Assembly (NCBI RefSeq): GCF_944388875.1
Contig: NZ_CALXKQ010000001.1
Span: forward strand, 248,001 to 312,000
DNA length: 64,000 nt
Direction: 5' to 3'
Source of the DNA: an uncultured Brachyspira sp.
Lineage (GTDB): Bacteria > Spirochaetota > Brachyspiria > Brachyspirales > Brachyspiraceae
A program made the position numbers and the translations under genes. A model generated the notes under the pieces. It was not told the origin of the DNA, made no database searches, and saw only the letters and a list, made by a program, of their open reading frames with translations. Positions 36,455 through 45,723 of this stretch are shown here, piece by piece. The first letter of the stretch is position 1; each line of letters starts with the position of its first letter.

Positions 36455-38188
36455 ATGAATATATCAGCTAAACTGCATAGTTTAATACAAGAAAAAAATA
36501 CAGATTTGGACTCTTCCTACTTGATAGAAAAAAATAAAGACGGAATAATAACTATTTCTAAAAATGGAAGGGCTGTACATAGTAAATATAATATAAACAA
36601 TGAATGCCGAAAATCTCTAGAGAAAATTAATAAAAATAAAAACCTCCTAATAATATACGGCTATGGACTCGGGTACATTCTGAAATTTCTGCTTGAAAAT
36701 ATAAATGATTACTTTAATCAGAAAACTACTCAAACATTGAAAATAGTTATAGTTATTGAAGATGCTAAACTGTTCAAATATTCATATTATAATATATATA
36801 ATACCGATAACAAGAATGTATTTTTTATATATAAAGATGATTCTATAGATTATGTAAATCAATTAATAGATTATAAGAGTATAAATGGTATTAATTTGGT
36901 GATACTGCCTTCTCTCACAAAAGAAGAAAAAGAGAATGCAAATAATTTTTATAGTGAAATACTTGCGGATATGGAAAAAGAAATATCTAATATATTCACA
37001 AATATGTATTTTGAAAATATATGGACTAAAAATATAATATTCAACAGCGAATTTATTAAAAACTCTGCTGATATATCTATATTAAAAAATGCATTCAAAA
37101 TGTTAAAAGCATTATTAATATGTCCAGGTCCTACATTAAAACATAGCATAGAAATTATAAAAAAAGAAAGAGATAATTTTTTAATAATATGTGTTGATAC
37201 AAGCTATAGTGTATTATGTAAACATGGTATAGTGCCAGATTTTGTTGTAACAGTTGATGGAGGTTTTTTTAATTCATTAGATTTTGTTTATGAAAATAAT
37301 AGTTTTCCATATCTGGTAATGGATATGGCATGCAATAAAATAATACCTAGAAATATTAATAGCAAGTCCAAAATTATAAGATTTACTTCAACTGATAACT
37401 TAGGAATTATGGAATATATAAAAGAATTCGCATCGATATCACATTTAACAACATCAAATACTGTAGCAACAACTATGATTGATTTTGCATACTATTTAGG
37501 TTTGCAAGAGGTTCTTTTAATAGGATTTGACAACAGCTATCCTTTTTATCAAAGACATATAAAGCATGCATTATCTTATGAATATATGGTAAACAAAATT
37601 AATAAATTAAAAACTTATGAATCTTACTATTTCAATACTATAAGAAACAATACAAATATAGATAATTATCCGCCTACAGAATTTATATTTGAAAGTCAAA
37701 TAGAGTATTTTAATGATTTCAAAAATAAATATTCAAATATGAAAATAAAAAGATTAACTTATGAAGCTGTTAAAATAGATTCTATTGACGAAGGAAATAT
37801 TAATGACTTTCAGCAAAACAATGCAAAAGAAAAAGCATTAAATATAGCAAATAATCTATTTAAAGAAAACGGCAGTCAAAATATTAAAGAAGCATATATA
37901 AATTTAATAAGCACATTAGAAGAGTTTAGAAATATCATACTAAATATATATAACAACTTGAATAATAACCCTGATAATATAGATAATATATATACTGACA
38001 CTATAAACATAATAAAAGAATATCAAAATAAAGTGAGCATATTAAAAACTATACTTTCTGCCTCAATTATGATGTGTGAAAGAGGAGAAAGAGATAATAA
38101 AGAAAAACTTATATTTTTATTAATGGAAAGTTTAAGAAATATAAACTACTTTATTACAAGAATATCTATAATAATAAAAAAACTATAA
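36455..38188 (+). CDS. DUF115 (MAF/6-hydroxymethylpterin pyrophosphokinase-like) protein
   Basis: A 577-residue protein of the motility accessory factor (DUF115) family, thought to be glycosyltransferases acting on flagellins or other surface proteins. The family core is at about 225-360: LLICPGPTLKHSIEIIKKER, LIICVDTSYSVLCKHGIVPD, FVVTVDGG, then LTTSNTVATTMIDFAYYLG and VLLIGFDNSY. The N-terminal part has IYGYGLGYILKFLLEN. The C-terminal 170 residues are helical. No clear Shine-Dalgarno is seen. Four bases separate it from the pseudouridine synthase gene, so they are co-transcribed. Confidence 0.85.
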   Translation: MNISAKLHSLIQEKNTDLDSSYLIEKNKDGIITISKNGRAVHSKYNINNECRKSLEKINKNKNLLIIYGYGLGYILKFLLENINDYFNQKTTQTLKIVIVIEDAKLFKYSYYNIYNTDNKNVFFIYKDDSIDYVNQLIDYKSINGINLVILPSLTKEEKENANNFYSEILADMEKEISNIFTNMYFENIWTKNIIFNSEFIKNSADISILKNAFKMLKALLICPGPTLKHSIEIIKKERDNFLIICVDTSYSVLCKHGIVPDFVVTVDGGFFNSLDFVYENNSFPYLVMDMACNKIIPRNINSKSKIIRFTSTDNLGIMEYIKEFASISHLTTSNTVATTMIDFAYYLGLQEVLLIGFDNSYPFYQRHIKHALSYEYMVNKINKLKTYESYYFNTIRNNTNIDNYPPTEFIFESQIEYFNDFKNKYSNMKIKRLTYEAVKIDSIDEGNINDFQQNNAKEKALNIANNLFKENGSQNIKEAYINLISTLEEFRNIILNIYNNLNNNPDNIDNIYTDTINIIKEYQNKVSILKTILSASIMMCERGERDNKEKLIFLLMESLRNINYFITRISIIIKKL

Positions 38189-38192
38189 AATT

Positions 38193-38852
38193 ATGAAGTT
38201 AGAAATTATATATGAAGACGAATATATATTGGCAGTCAATAAAAGTGCCGAAATAGAAGTTGATGAAAGTTTAATAAAAAAATTAAAAGAACAATATAAT
38301 CGTATAAACAATTTATATTTAGTTCATAGAATAGATAAATACACATCAGGAATAGTAATACTTGCAAAAGATGAAAATACTAAAATCTACTTTGAAAAGG
38401 CTTTTAAAGAAAGAAAAATTAATAAGATATATCATGCTATAACAGAAGGCACTATAAGAAAAGAAAGCGGATGTATAGATATATCAATAGGTATTGACAA
38501 AAAAAATCCTAATAAAAGGATTCCTTTATCTATTAAAGACGGAGGAGAGGCTGCTGTAACATACTATAAGATATTAAAAAAACTTAATGAACACACTTTA
38601 GTGGAATTAAAGCCTGTAACTGGAAGAACACATCAAATACGAGTACATCTTTCATATATAGGGCATCCTATAATAGGTGATAAAATATATTCAAAAAATG
38701 CTGGTATTTACAAAATGAAAGGTTTTGCTTTAATAGCTAAAGAGATAAATTTTATTCATCCTATCACAAAAAAAGACATAAAAATCACAGTAAAATATAA
38801 TAAAGAGTTCTTAATAAGGCTTAAACTATTAGAACAATCAAAAAGAACATAA
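38193..38852 (+). CDS. RluA family pseudouridine synthase
   Basis: A 219-residue RNA pseudouridine synthase. It has the catalytic Asp in LVHRIDKYTSGIVILAKDEN, the family block KIYHAITEGTI, and the C-terminal RTHQIRVHLSYIGHPIIGD. It lacks an N-terminal S4 domain and is shorter than RluC/RluD, like stand-alone RluA-type enzymes. The site modified in rRNA or tRNA cannot be told. It follows the DUF115 gene by 4 bases. Confidence 0.92.
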   Translation: MKLEIIYEDEYILAVNKSAEIEVDESLIKKLKEQYNRINNLYLVHRIDKYTSGIVILAKDENTKIYFEKAFKERKINKIYHAITEGTIRKESGCIDISIGIDKKNPNKRIPLSIKDGGEAAVTYYKILKKLNEHTLVELKPVTGRTHQIRVHLSYIGHPIIGDKIYSKNAGIYKMKGFALIAKEINFIHPITKKDIKITVKYNKEFLIRLKLLEQSKRT

Positions 38853-38868
38853 TAATTTCTTTTTTTTA

Positions 38869-38896
38869 TTGACTTTTTTCCTAATAATTATATATT
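38869..38896 (+). promoter_or_regulatory. promoter of tpx
   Basis: TTGACT at 38869-38874 and TATATT at 38891-38896 with a 16-base spacer, giving a start near 38903 and a leader of about 50 bases with a strong Shine-Dalgarno (GAAGGAG). Confidence 0.55.
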
Positions 38897-38955
38897 TTCT
38901 TTAAAAAAGATAATAATTATTTTTATTATTAAAATAATATTGAAGGAGTAGAAAA

Positions 38956-39453
38956 ATGACAGTTACATTTCAAGGTGCAACACAAAATTTAGAAGGTGCT
39001 CAATTATCAGTTGGTTCAAAAGCATTGGATTTTACAGTAGAAAAAACAGATTTAAGCCCATGGAAACTTTCTGATGCAGGCAATACTGTAAAAATCATAT
39101 CATCTGTACCATCTTTGGATACACCTGTATGCGATGTACAAACTAAAAGATTTAATAAAGAAGCTGCTGCTCTTCCTGGAGTAACAGTTGTAACAGTGTC
39201 AGTAGACTTACCTTTCGCTCAAGCTAGATGGTGTGCTGCTGCTAATGCTAGTTCACATATCGTAGCTTCTGACTACAATCAAAAAGATTTCGGAAGAAAA
39301 TTCGGTACTTTATTAAAAGAATTACAGCTTTTAACTCGTGCTGTATTCGTACTTGACAAAGACAATACTGTTAAATACGTACAATACGTTCCAGAAATCA
39401 CTAATGAACCTGATTATGATGCTGCTTTAAAAGCTGCTAAAGCTCTTTTATAA
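38956..39453 (+). CDS. tpx: thiol peroxidase (atypical 2-Cys peroxiredoxin)
   Basis: A 165-residue Tpx that reduces peroxides with thioredoxin. The peroxidatic cysteine is in SLDTPVCDVQTKRFN (about Cys60) and the resolving cysteine in FAQARWCAAAN (about Cys94), spaced as in E. coli Tpx. VTFQGATQNLEGAQLSVGSK is the usual start. Codon use is richer in GC-ending codons than its neighbours, suggesting high expression, in line with its strong promoter and Shine-Dalgarno. It has its own terminator. With gpx next to it, this is a small oxidative-stress cluster fitting an anaerobe that meets oxygen at the gut mucosa. Confidence 0.96.
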   Translation: MTVTFQGATQNLEGAQLSVGSKALDFTVEKTDLSPWKLSDAGNTVKIISSVPSLDTPVCDVQTKRFNKEAAALPGVTVVTVSVDLPFAQARWCAAANASSHIVASDYNQKDFGRKFGTLLKELQLLTRAVFVLDKDNTVKYVQYVPEITNEPDYDAALKAAKALL

Positions 39454-39482
39454 TTTTTAATTAAATTATAAAATTATAATAT

Positions 39483-39515
39483 AAAGGCATATCTTTAAAA
39501 GGTATGCCTTTTTTC
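39483..39515 (+). terminator. terminator of tpx
   Basis: AAAGGCATA at 39483-39491 pairs with TATGCCTTT at 39503-39511, followed by a run of T. Confidence 0.85.
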
Positions 39516-39599
39516 TTTACATTATGTTTGCATATATAATAAAACTAATTTATAATTTGCTCAATGTAAAGTTGATGTAAGGTTATGGAGGATATTAAT

Positions 39600-40082
39600 A
39601 TGAGCATATACGATTACACCGTAAAAGATGCTGAAGGCAAGGACGTTAAATTAAAAAAATATGAAGGCAAAGTTTTACTAATAGTGAATACTGCAACTAA
39701 ATGCGGATTTACAAAACAGTATCCAGCATTGCAGGACTTATATAAAAAATACAAAAAAGAAGGTTTTGAAATATTAGACTTCCCATGCAATCAATTCGGA
39801 GGTCAGGCTAAAGAACCTATAGAGGAGATTGCTGAGTTTAGAAAAGAAAAATTTGGCATAACATTCAAACTATTCGACAAAGTAAAAGTTAATAGTAAAA
39901 ATGCTGATCCTTTATTTATTTATTTGAAAGCAGAAAAGCCTACTGAAGAAGGCATTGAAAAAATAAGATGGAACTTCGGTAAGTTTTTAATAGACAGACA
40001 AGGAAATATAGTAGGACGTTATGATCCTAGAGTAAAGCCTGAAGAGCTTGATGAGATAGTAGGCGAACTTGTAAAAAAATAA
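39600..40082 (+). CDS. glutathione peroxidase family protein
   Basis: A 160-residue peroxidase of the GPx family, cysteine type. The catalytic Cys is in NTATKCGFTKQYPALQDLY, with Gln in FPCNQFGGQAKEP and Trp in IRWNFGKFLIDRQG completing the active site. The cysteine in FPCNQ suggests a thioredoxin-dependent two-cysteine mechanism, common in bacteria. ATG at 39600 is chosen because GGAGG lies 7 bases upstream; an ATG five codons earlier overlaps that site. It follows tpx but has separate expression signals. Confidence 0.94.
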   Translation: MSIYDYTVKDAEGKDVKLKKYEGKVLLIVNTATKCGFTKQYPALQDLYKKYKKEGFEILDFPCNQFGGQAKEPIEEIAEFRKEKFGITFKLFDKVKVNSKNADPLFIYLKAEKPTEEGIEKIRWNFGKFLIDRQGNIVGRYDPRVKPEELDEIVGELVKK

Positions 40083-40094
40083 TAAATAAAAGTT

Positions 40095-40126
40095 AAGAGC
40101 TTTTATATATAAAAGCTCTTTTTTAT
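40095..40126 (+). terminator. terminator of the glutathione peroxidase gene
   Basis: A self-complementary stem (AAGAGCTTTTATA with its mirror, 40095-40120) is followed by a T-run. Confidence 0.85.
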
Positions 40127-40230
40127 TTAAAAGTTATTGATTTAGAAAAAATTATTTATTTAATTATAAAAAACTTGTTTGCTAAAGACAATGACATTCT
40201 TACAGGTATCAGGTACTCACAAATTTTTTA

Positions 40231-41136
40231 TTATAATTTTTCTATTTCTTCTATACTTAATCCTGTATTTTCGCTTATAATTTTTATGTCTATGCCTGAA
40301 TTTTTTAAACTTTTAGCTATAGATATCTGCTGCTGCCTTTTACCTTGTTCTATACCTTTCTTAAAACCTATATCTATACCTTCTTTTTTTCCCTCTTCTC
40401 TTTCATATTGAAGCATTACTGCCTGTCCATAAAGAAAAGCATCTCTTTCATTATAGGCTGACATTTCTTTTTCATCAGCTACGAATCTTTTATATTTATC
40501 TATTACTTTAGGCATAATAATATTACCTCCTATAAGTTTCTTAATATTTTTTTCTAAATCTTTAGTTGTAAAAAAGTCAATCCAAGATAAAAGTTTATTT
40601 TTATTATAATCATCTATACTAATATTTTTTAATATTTCTACAAATCTTTTAATCTCTACAAAATGTATCTGAAAAGCATCTAACTTAAGAGTAGGATTAT
40701 TAATATCTGATAATTGAAGACATTTATGTTCTTTTTTTATATCAGTTTCACTACTTATATTTAAATTAAAATTTATAAAACTAATACTTATCATCTGGCT
40801 TACATTAATATAATCTTCATTTTCTTTTAATTCAGAAGCTATATTTTTAGCTATGTAATATAGTATTCTTTTTATAAAGTTATTATTTCCTACAAGCTGT
40901 ATTTCAATAATTATTTTTTTACCGTCTTTAGTTTTTGCTTTAACATCAAGTATAGACTCTTTTAAATTTTCATTTTCTGGCAAATTATAAGGATTAATAA
41001 TTTGAAGATTACTTACAGACTCAAAACCTACATCATTTAAAACAGCATTAACAATATTTTCTAATATATCTTCATCACCTTCAGTACCAATCAGATATCG
41101 TACAAATAAATCATTAAGTCTGTTAATCTCTTTCAT
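40231..41136 (-). CDS. Rpn family recombination-promoting nuclease / putative transposase
   Basis: A 301-residue protein of the Rpn/PD-(D/E)XK nuclease family (older name: transposase_31 or YhgA-like). The nuclease core near residues 55-85 reads ESILDVKAKTKDGKKIIIEI followed by QLVG, with the D and ExQ residues of the fold. The middle contains TLKLDAFQIHFVEIKRF, and the C-terminus has the usual low-complexity EGKKEGIDIGFKKGIEQGK segment followed by AKSLKNSGIDIKIISENTGL. Such genes are abundant and variable in Brachyspira-like genomes. A deletion relic of a sister copy is at 15006. Confidence 0.88.
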   Translation of the reverse strand: MKEINRLNDLFVRYLIGTEGDEDILENIVNAVLNDVGFESVSNLQIINPYNLPENENLKESILDVKAKTKDGKKIIIEIQLVGNNNFIKRILYYIAKNIASELKENEDYINVSQMISISFINFNLNISSETDIKKEHKCLQLSDINNPTLKLDAFQIHFVEIKRFVEILKNISIDDYNKNKLLSWIDFFTTKDLEKNIKKLIGGNIIMPKVIDKYKRFVADEKEMSAYNERDAFLYGQAVMLQYEREEGKKEGIDIGFKKGIEQGKRQQQISIAKSLKNSGIDIKIISENTGLSIEEIEKL

Positions 41137-41200
41137 AGTTTAATTATACTAAAAACATTTCAATTTGTCAAAGTTTAATAGTTTTTATTTAATAAAATAA

Positions 41201-41545
41201 TCAATAAATATTCTTTTTTAAATAAGGCTTTAATTTTTCAAAATCATAAAGTGCTATAACAGCATGCGGAAGTACAAATGATTATGCATCCTAATACTAT
41301 CGTATACTTTTGTAATTGAAACACCTGCAGACATTAAAGTTTCAGCATAATAACTATCAGATTTATTTATTACATCAATAGTAAAGTTATCTTCTCCAAT
41401 TTCTTTATAATATTTGCTAATTTCGCTTTGCAAAGTTTTTCTAAATTTATCGCTGTCATGATAAAGTCAATCTTTTTATTAATATATAATGAAAAATTTG
41501 ACATTATTGCTACTCCATCATATTCTGTACCGCTTGTAAAACATT
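41201..41545 (-). pseudogene. decayed gene remnant, family not identified
   Basis: Read on the minus strand, three coding-like stretches in different frames follow each other: SGTEYDGVAIMSNFSLYINK then KIDFI; after a frame change at about 41460, DKFRKTLQSEISKYYKEIGE, then NFTIDVINKSDSYYAETLMS and AGVSITKVYD; after another change at about 41270, LPHAVIALYDFEKLKPYLKK and a stop at 41201. At least two frameshifts and a missing N-terminus make it inactive. I do not recognise the family. The rest of the gap up to cutC (41551-41922) shows nothing I can name. Confidence 0.45.
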
Positions 41546-41922
41546 AAATCAATATTATTTAACTGAGCATTATTTATTTTTAAACTAAATTCTTGAATTA
41601 TTATAATAAAAAGCAGACAATTAGGCGGTATTTTTAGCCATTTATCCGCTTATATGTATTTGAAATTAATACAATTGTATTTATAATATCAATCTATATA
41701 AGACTTTTTATTAATAGTTATATTATATGTAATATGGTACTTATACAAAATAAATGATTTGTTATATTAGTGGCATCTAAAAAAGCAGATAAGTACATTA
41801 TATTTAGCAGTGTAAATATCTTTTAATAAGCCGAGTTCTTATTATTAAATAGATATAGAGAGTATTATAAAATAGATTTTAATTAATTTGACAATTTAAA
41901 TAATTATAAAAGAGTTATAGAT

Positions 41923-42666
41923 ATGAATAAAAATATAAAAATAGAAATATGTGTTGATTCCGTAAAGTCCTGTATAAATGCTGAAAAAGGAGGAGCTGAC
42001 AGACTTGAGCTTTGCGGAAATATGTTTGAGGGAGGCACAACAGCTAGTTTCGGAGTCTTAGAATTAGCAAGAGAAAAAGTAAATATACCAATATATGCAA
42101 TGGTGCGTCCTAGGGGCGGAGATTTCTGCTATGATGACATTGAATTTGAAATAATGAAAAGAGAAATAAAACTTATGAAAAAATTAAAAATTGACGGCAT
42201 AGTATTCGGCATACTCACAAAAGAAGGAAAAGTTGATAAAGAAAGATGCAGTGAACTATTAGATTTATGGGGAAGCAGTAAAGCTACTTTTCATAGGGCA
42301 ATAGATGTAAGCTGTGATTTAAATGAGTCTTGTAAAGATATAATATCCATTGGTTTTGAGAGAATACTTACTTCTGGAGGCGAGGCTAATGTTATGAACG
42401 GTATAATAAAATTAAAAAAATTAGTTTCAAAATATAATGATAAAATAATAATAATGCCAGGAAGCGGAATAAATGAAAGAAATATTGAGTATATAAAAGA
42501 CACTCTAAAAGCTAATGAATATCACATGACAGCAAACAAAACAGTTGAAAGCGTAATGCAATACAGAAATGAAAATGTATTTATGGGGGCAACTTTAAGA
42601 GCTTCAGAGTTTAGTGTACAATATACAGATGAAAAAAAGGTAAAAAATATAAAATCAAAAATATAA
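41923..42666 (+). CDS. cutC: CutC family protein
   Basis: A 247-residue TIM-barrel protein of the CutC family, once linked with copper homeostasis. Conserved blocks: EICVDSVKSCINAEKGGADR, LELCGNMFEGGTTASFG, MVRPRGGDFCYDDIEFEIM, KIDGIVFGILTKEGKVDKER, FHRAIDVSCD and IMPGSGINERNIEYI. Length is normal. The copper role is doubtful in the family; an enzymatic role has been proposed. It is followed 19 bases later by the patatin pseudogene, which has its own Shine-Dalgarno. Confidence 0.93.
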   Translation: MNKNIKIEICVDSVKSCINAEKGGADRLELCGNMFEGGTTASFGVLELAREKVNIPIYAMVRPRGGDFCYDDIEFEIMKREIKLMKKLKIDGIVFGILTKEGKVDKERCSELLDLWGSSKATFHRAIDVSCDLNESCKDIISIGFERILTSGGEANVMNGIIKLKKLVSKYNDKIIIMPGSGINERNIEYIKDTLKANEYHMTANKTVESVMQYRNENVFMGATLRASEFSVQYTDEKKVKNIKSKI

Positions 42667-42684
42667 TAATTTTGGAGTAATTTT

Positions 42685-43747
42685 ATGGCTTTAAATGATA
42701 AAAAAATAGAGGCGGAATAAGAGCTGCCATATTTCATTTAGGTGTATTAAAATGGCTTGCAGAGGAAAATGCTTTAGAGAATATAGAACATATATCAACT
42801 GTATCTGGGGCAAGCATATCAATAGCTTTGGTATATTCTTTTAATAATAATAAATTCCCAAGCAGTAAAGAATATAATAATGTATTAAAAAAAATCAAAA
42901 ATGCTGTTATGAAAAAAGATATAGAAAAAACATCTATTTTTTCTTTGATTTTTCACCCATCAAAAATATTTAAAAAACCAGAAATAATTTCATATAATAT
43001 GAAAAAATATTGGAATATGAACGGTAAAATTTCAGACTTGTTAAAAACTCCAAGATGGTCTATAAATGCCGCAACTGTAGAAACAGTAAAAAGATTTTCT
43101 TTCTCACAAAAACATATAGGAGATTATGAATTGGGATATACTGAAGATTTAAACTATGATATATCTATGGCTACTGCTTTTTCGGCCGCTTTTCCAATAT
43201 TAGTAGGAATGCAGAAATTTAGTACAGAAAATAGAAAATGGATAGACAATGAAGGCAAGGAAATAAAAAATATCCCTAAATATATATATCTATGGGACGG
43301 CGGAGTTTATGATAATTTAGGACTTGAAGCTATATATAAAATGGATAATGGCTGAGAATTCAAAGATAATATCAACTTTACTGTTGTGGCAAATGCTTCT
43401 AGTTTTAATGATAAGTATGCCGTAGGAAAAATGGATATTAAAAGACTTTTAGATATTTCTATGAGTCAGGTAGATGCTTTAAGGACTAGAAGCTACTTTG
43501 ATTTTGTATCGAGAAATAAAAATGGAATATATGTAAAAATAGGAAATCATGCTTCAAAAATATTAAATATGTCATCACTCGATAAAGATAAAAAAAAGAG
43601 ATTATAAAAAATTATGATACAGAAGAAAATTGTCAAAAAGTAAAAGATTATAAAACTACATTATCAAGTCCTAATGAAGAGAACTTTGATATGATTTTAA
43701 GGCATGGATATGAGAATGCAAAATGCTGCTATTTAGGTTATTTTTAA
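42685..43747 (+). pseudogene. patatin-like phospholipase, inactivated
   Basis: A patatin-like phospholipase with at least three lesions. After MALNDKKI a frame change at about 42700-42710 is needed to reach RGGIRAAIFHLGVLKWLAEE (the oxyanion-hole glycines), then STVSGASISIALVY, where the nucleophile motif is GASIS rather than GxSxG. DGGVYDNLGLEAIY holds the catalytic Asp. A TGA at 43353-43355 interrupts the same frame, which then resumes (NINFTVVANASSFNDKY). A one-base loss in an A-run near 43590-43600 ends that frame; the last part (NYDTEENCQKVKDYK to CCYLGYF) continues in another frame to 43747. Confidence 0.85.
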
Positions 43748-43828
43748 TAAATATATATTGACATAAATATTTTTTATATTATTGTTGTTAATAATTTTCA
43801 GTGAATTAACTTTATTAGTAATGAACAA

Positions 43829-44545
43829 ATGAATAATAGAAAACATGAATTAATATCATCATTAAAATATGCATTTCCTTTTACTATACCTGTTCTTATA
43901 GGCTATATTTTTTTAGGTATGGCTTATGGTGTACTTATGAAAGCAAAAGGACTTGATACTTCTCTTGCTGTATTTTTAAGTTTATTTGCTTATTGCGGAA
44001 GTATGCAGTATACGGCTATTAATTATTTGTTTTTAGCACCTTTTAATCCTCTGTATGCTCTTATACTTACATTAATGGTTAATTCAAGAGTGGCATTTTA
44101 CGGAATATCTATGGCTTCTAAATATAAAGGAATTGGAATATTAAAACCATTCCTTATATTCTCATTAAGCGATGAAACTTTCTCAATATTATGTTCTGCT
44201 AATATACCTTCAAATATCAATAAAAAATTATTTCTGTTTTTCGTGTCTTTTATAAATTACTGCTATTGGAATATAGGCACATTGTTAGGATGCTTGATAG
44301 GCTCATTTGTAACTTTTAATACAAAGGGGCTTGATTTTGTTTTAACGGCTTTATTTGTTGTGATATTTACAGAACAATGGCTTGACAGTAAAGATCATAA
44401 AGGTGCTTTAATTGGACTTGTATGCTCTGTACCTATTTTAATATTTAAAACTAATATATTTATAATACTTGCCATGATATTAATATTTATAGCTATAAGC
44501 ATTATTTATAAATATAATGAAAATGTAAAAATACATGAACAATAA
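43829..44545 (+). CDS. azlC: branched-chain amino acid exporter large subunit AzlC
   Basis: A 238-residue membrane protein of the AzlC/BrnF family, which with AzlD exports branched-chain amino acids. Blocks: AFPFTIPVLIGYIFLGMAYG at about 14-33, YCGSMQYTAI (family signature SxQF-like region), LMVNSRVAFYGISMASKYKG and FVVIFTEQWLDSKDHKGALI. It has about six or seven helices. The start codon lacks a clear Shine-Dalgarno. Its end overlaps azlD by 11 bases, showing translational coupling. Confidence 0.93.
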   Translation: MNNRKHELISSLKYAFPFTIPVLIGYIFLGMAYGVLMKAKGLDTSLAVFLSLFAYCGSMQYTAINYLFLAPFNPLYALILTLMVNSRVAFYGISMASKYKGIGILKPFLIFSLSDETFSILCSANIPSNINKKLFLFFVSFINYCYWNIGTLLGCLIGSFVTFNTKGLDFVLTALFVVIFTEQWLDSKDHKGALIGLVCSVPILIFKTNIFIILAMILIFIAISIIYKYNENVKIHEQ

Positions 44546-44828
44546 AGAAATATTTATAACAGCTTCAATGATTGTGATAGGAACTGCTTTTTTAAGATTT
44601 CTTCCATTCATTATAATAAACAAATCATTATCAGAAAGCAAATATATAAAGTTTTTAGGAAAAATGCTTCCATACTCTATGATATCTCTTCTTGTAATAT
44701 ACTGTTTAAAAGATATTAATATTCTTAAATTTCCTTATGCCATTCCAGAGTTAATTTCTATAGCAGTTATAATAATACTTCATATATTAAAAAGAAATGT
44801 ATTGTTAAGTATAGGGCTGGAACTATAA
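44535..44828 (+). CDS. azlD: branched-chain amino acid exporter small subunit AzlD
   Basis: A 97-residue membrane protein with three to four helices, matching AzlD/BrnE: a first helix with FLRFLPFIIINKSLSESKYI, then FLGKMLPYSMISLLVIYCLK and a final ILHILKRNVLLSIGLEL. It overlaps azlC by 11 bases and forms the two-subunit exporter with it. Confidence 0.9.
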   Translation: MNNKEIFITASMIVIGTAFLRFLPFIIINKSLSESKYIKFLGKMLPYSMISLLVIYCLKDINILKFPYAIPELISIAVIIILHILKRNVLLSIGLEL

Positions 44829-44904
44829 TTTATATGTTTTTGGTTCAGGTAATATTTGTATAATTGATAAAAGTATTAAGTTTAGTTATATTAAATTTAT
44901 AGTG

Positions 44905-45403
44905 TCATTCATTATATTTATGAAATATGTTGCTGAATAATTGAAATCTTTTTTTAGGGCTGAATATAAGTATAACCTGCCCTTTTATATCCTTTTTATC
45001 TATAAGTCCGAAATACCTGCTGTCCTCACTTACCTTTATATTATCCCCCAATACAAAATATTGATTGCTTCCTACTAAATATAGTCCATCATCTTCATTA
45101 GAAAAAATATAATATTCATGTTCTATAAGCTCATCATTCAAATATAAACCGCCGGCTTTAATTTCAACCTTATCACCTTCTACACCTATTACCCTTTTTA
45201 CTAGATTACTGTCTTCATAATTAAATACAATAACATCAAAATTTTTTATGCCGTTAAATATAAAATTTCTTTTTAATAACAGTATTTGATCCCCTTCCAG
45301 AAATGTAAGTTCCATAGATTTATTTGTAACAATATATGATAAGTGTACATTTAATAATTATAAATTCTCTTTCAAATGTGTTTTCAATGATTTCTGTATT
45401 CAT
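44905..45403 (-). pseudogene. signal peptidase I, probably frameshifted
   Basis: Serine-lysine signal peptidase (S26) in two frames. The long frame (45315 to 44905, 136 residues from its first ATG) has LEGDQILLLKR, LVKRVIGVEGDKVEI (general-base Lys) and FVLGDNIKVSEDSRYFG. The catalytic serine is the TCT codon immediately before that ATG, in KSMELT (usual form SMxPT), so the ATG cannot be the true start. This frame has no start before a stop about 14 codons upstream. A second frame starting at 45403 (MNTEIIENTFEREFIIIK) gives a fitting N-terminus and meets it around 45330 after a frameshift. The usual Pro in SMxPT is Leu. Probably non-functional, unless an unusual start is used. Confidence 0.7.
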
Positions 45404-45454
45404 ATATTGAGTATAATAATCAACAATAAAAAAGCAACTAATTTAATATAAAAA

Positions 45455-45665
45455 ATTATTTACACACCCCGCCCTATATCTTTATTATTTTGTTTTCAAT
45501 TTTAATCTTTATTTCCTTACTGCTTCAAACAAAAAAGCATTCCCGCCCAAGTTTTGATTAGATTTATAATTAACTAAACGCACGGTTAATAATTTTTTTA
45601 ATATTAGTAATATTATGTATTATAACTTAATTTATATTTGTTGTTTTATTTAGCGTGCGGTATTA
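45455..45665 (-). repeat. modular intergenic repeat, copy B
   Basis: Third copy, read on the minus strand: CGCACG from 45659, CGTGCG ending at 45579, GGGCGGG at 45548-45542 and GGGCGGGG at 45474-45467. Distances are 81, 30 and 75 bases, close to those of A1 and A2. Short matches to A1 also follow the first G-run (a TGCTTTT and a GCAGTAA). It lies directly upstream of rnpB. Confidence 0.7.
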
Positions 45666-45723
45666 AATTTTTTAATTAAATACAAATTATGATTGACATT
45701 TTATTATTTTTATAATAGAGTAA

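Noticed and set aside
39600-40082. Selenocysteine glutathione peroxidase
   Set aside because: The active-site codon is an ordinary Cys codon.
43353-43355. TGA as selenocysteine codon in the patatin gene
   Set aside because: Two further frameshifts show a pseudogene, the family has no selenocysteine, and no SECIS-like hairpin is evident.
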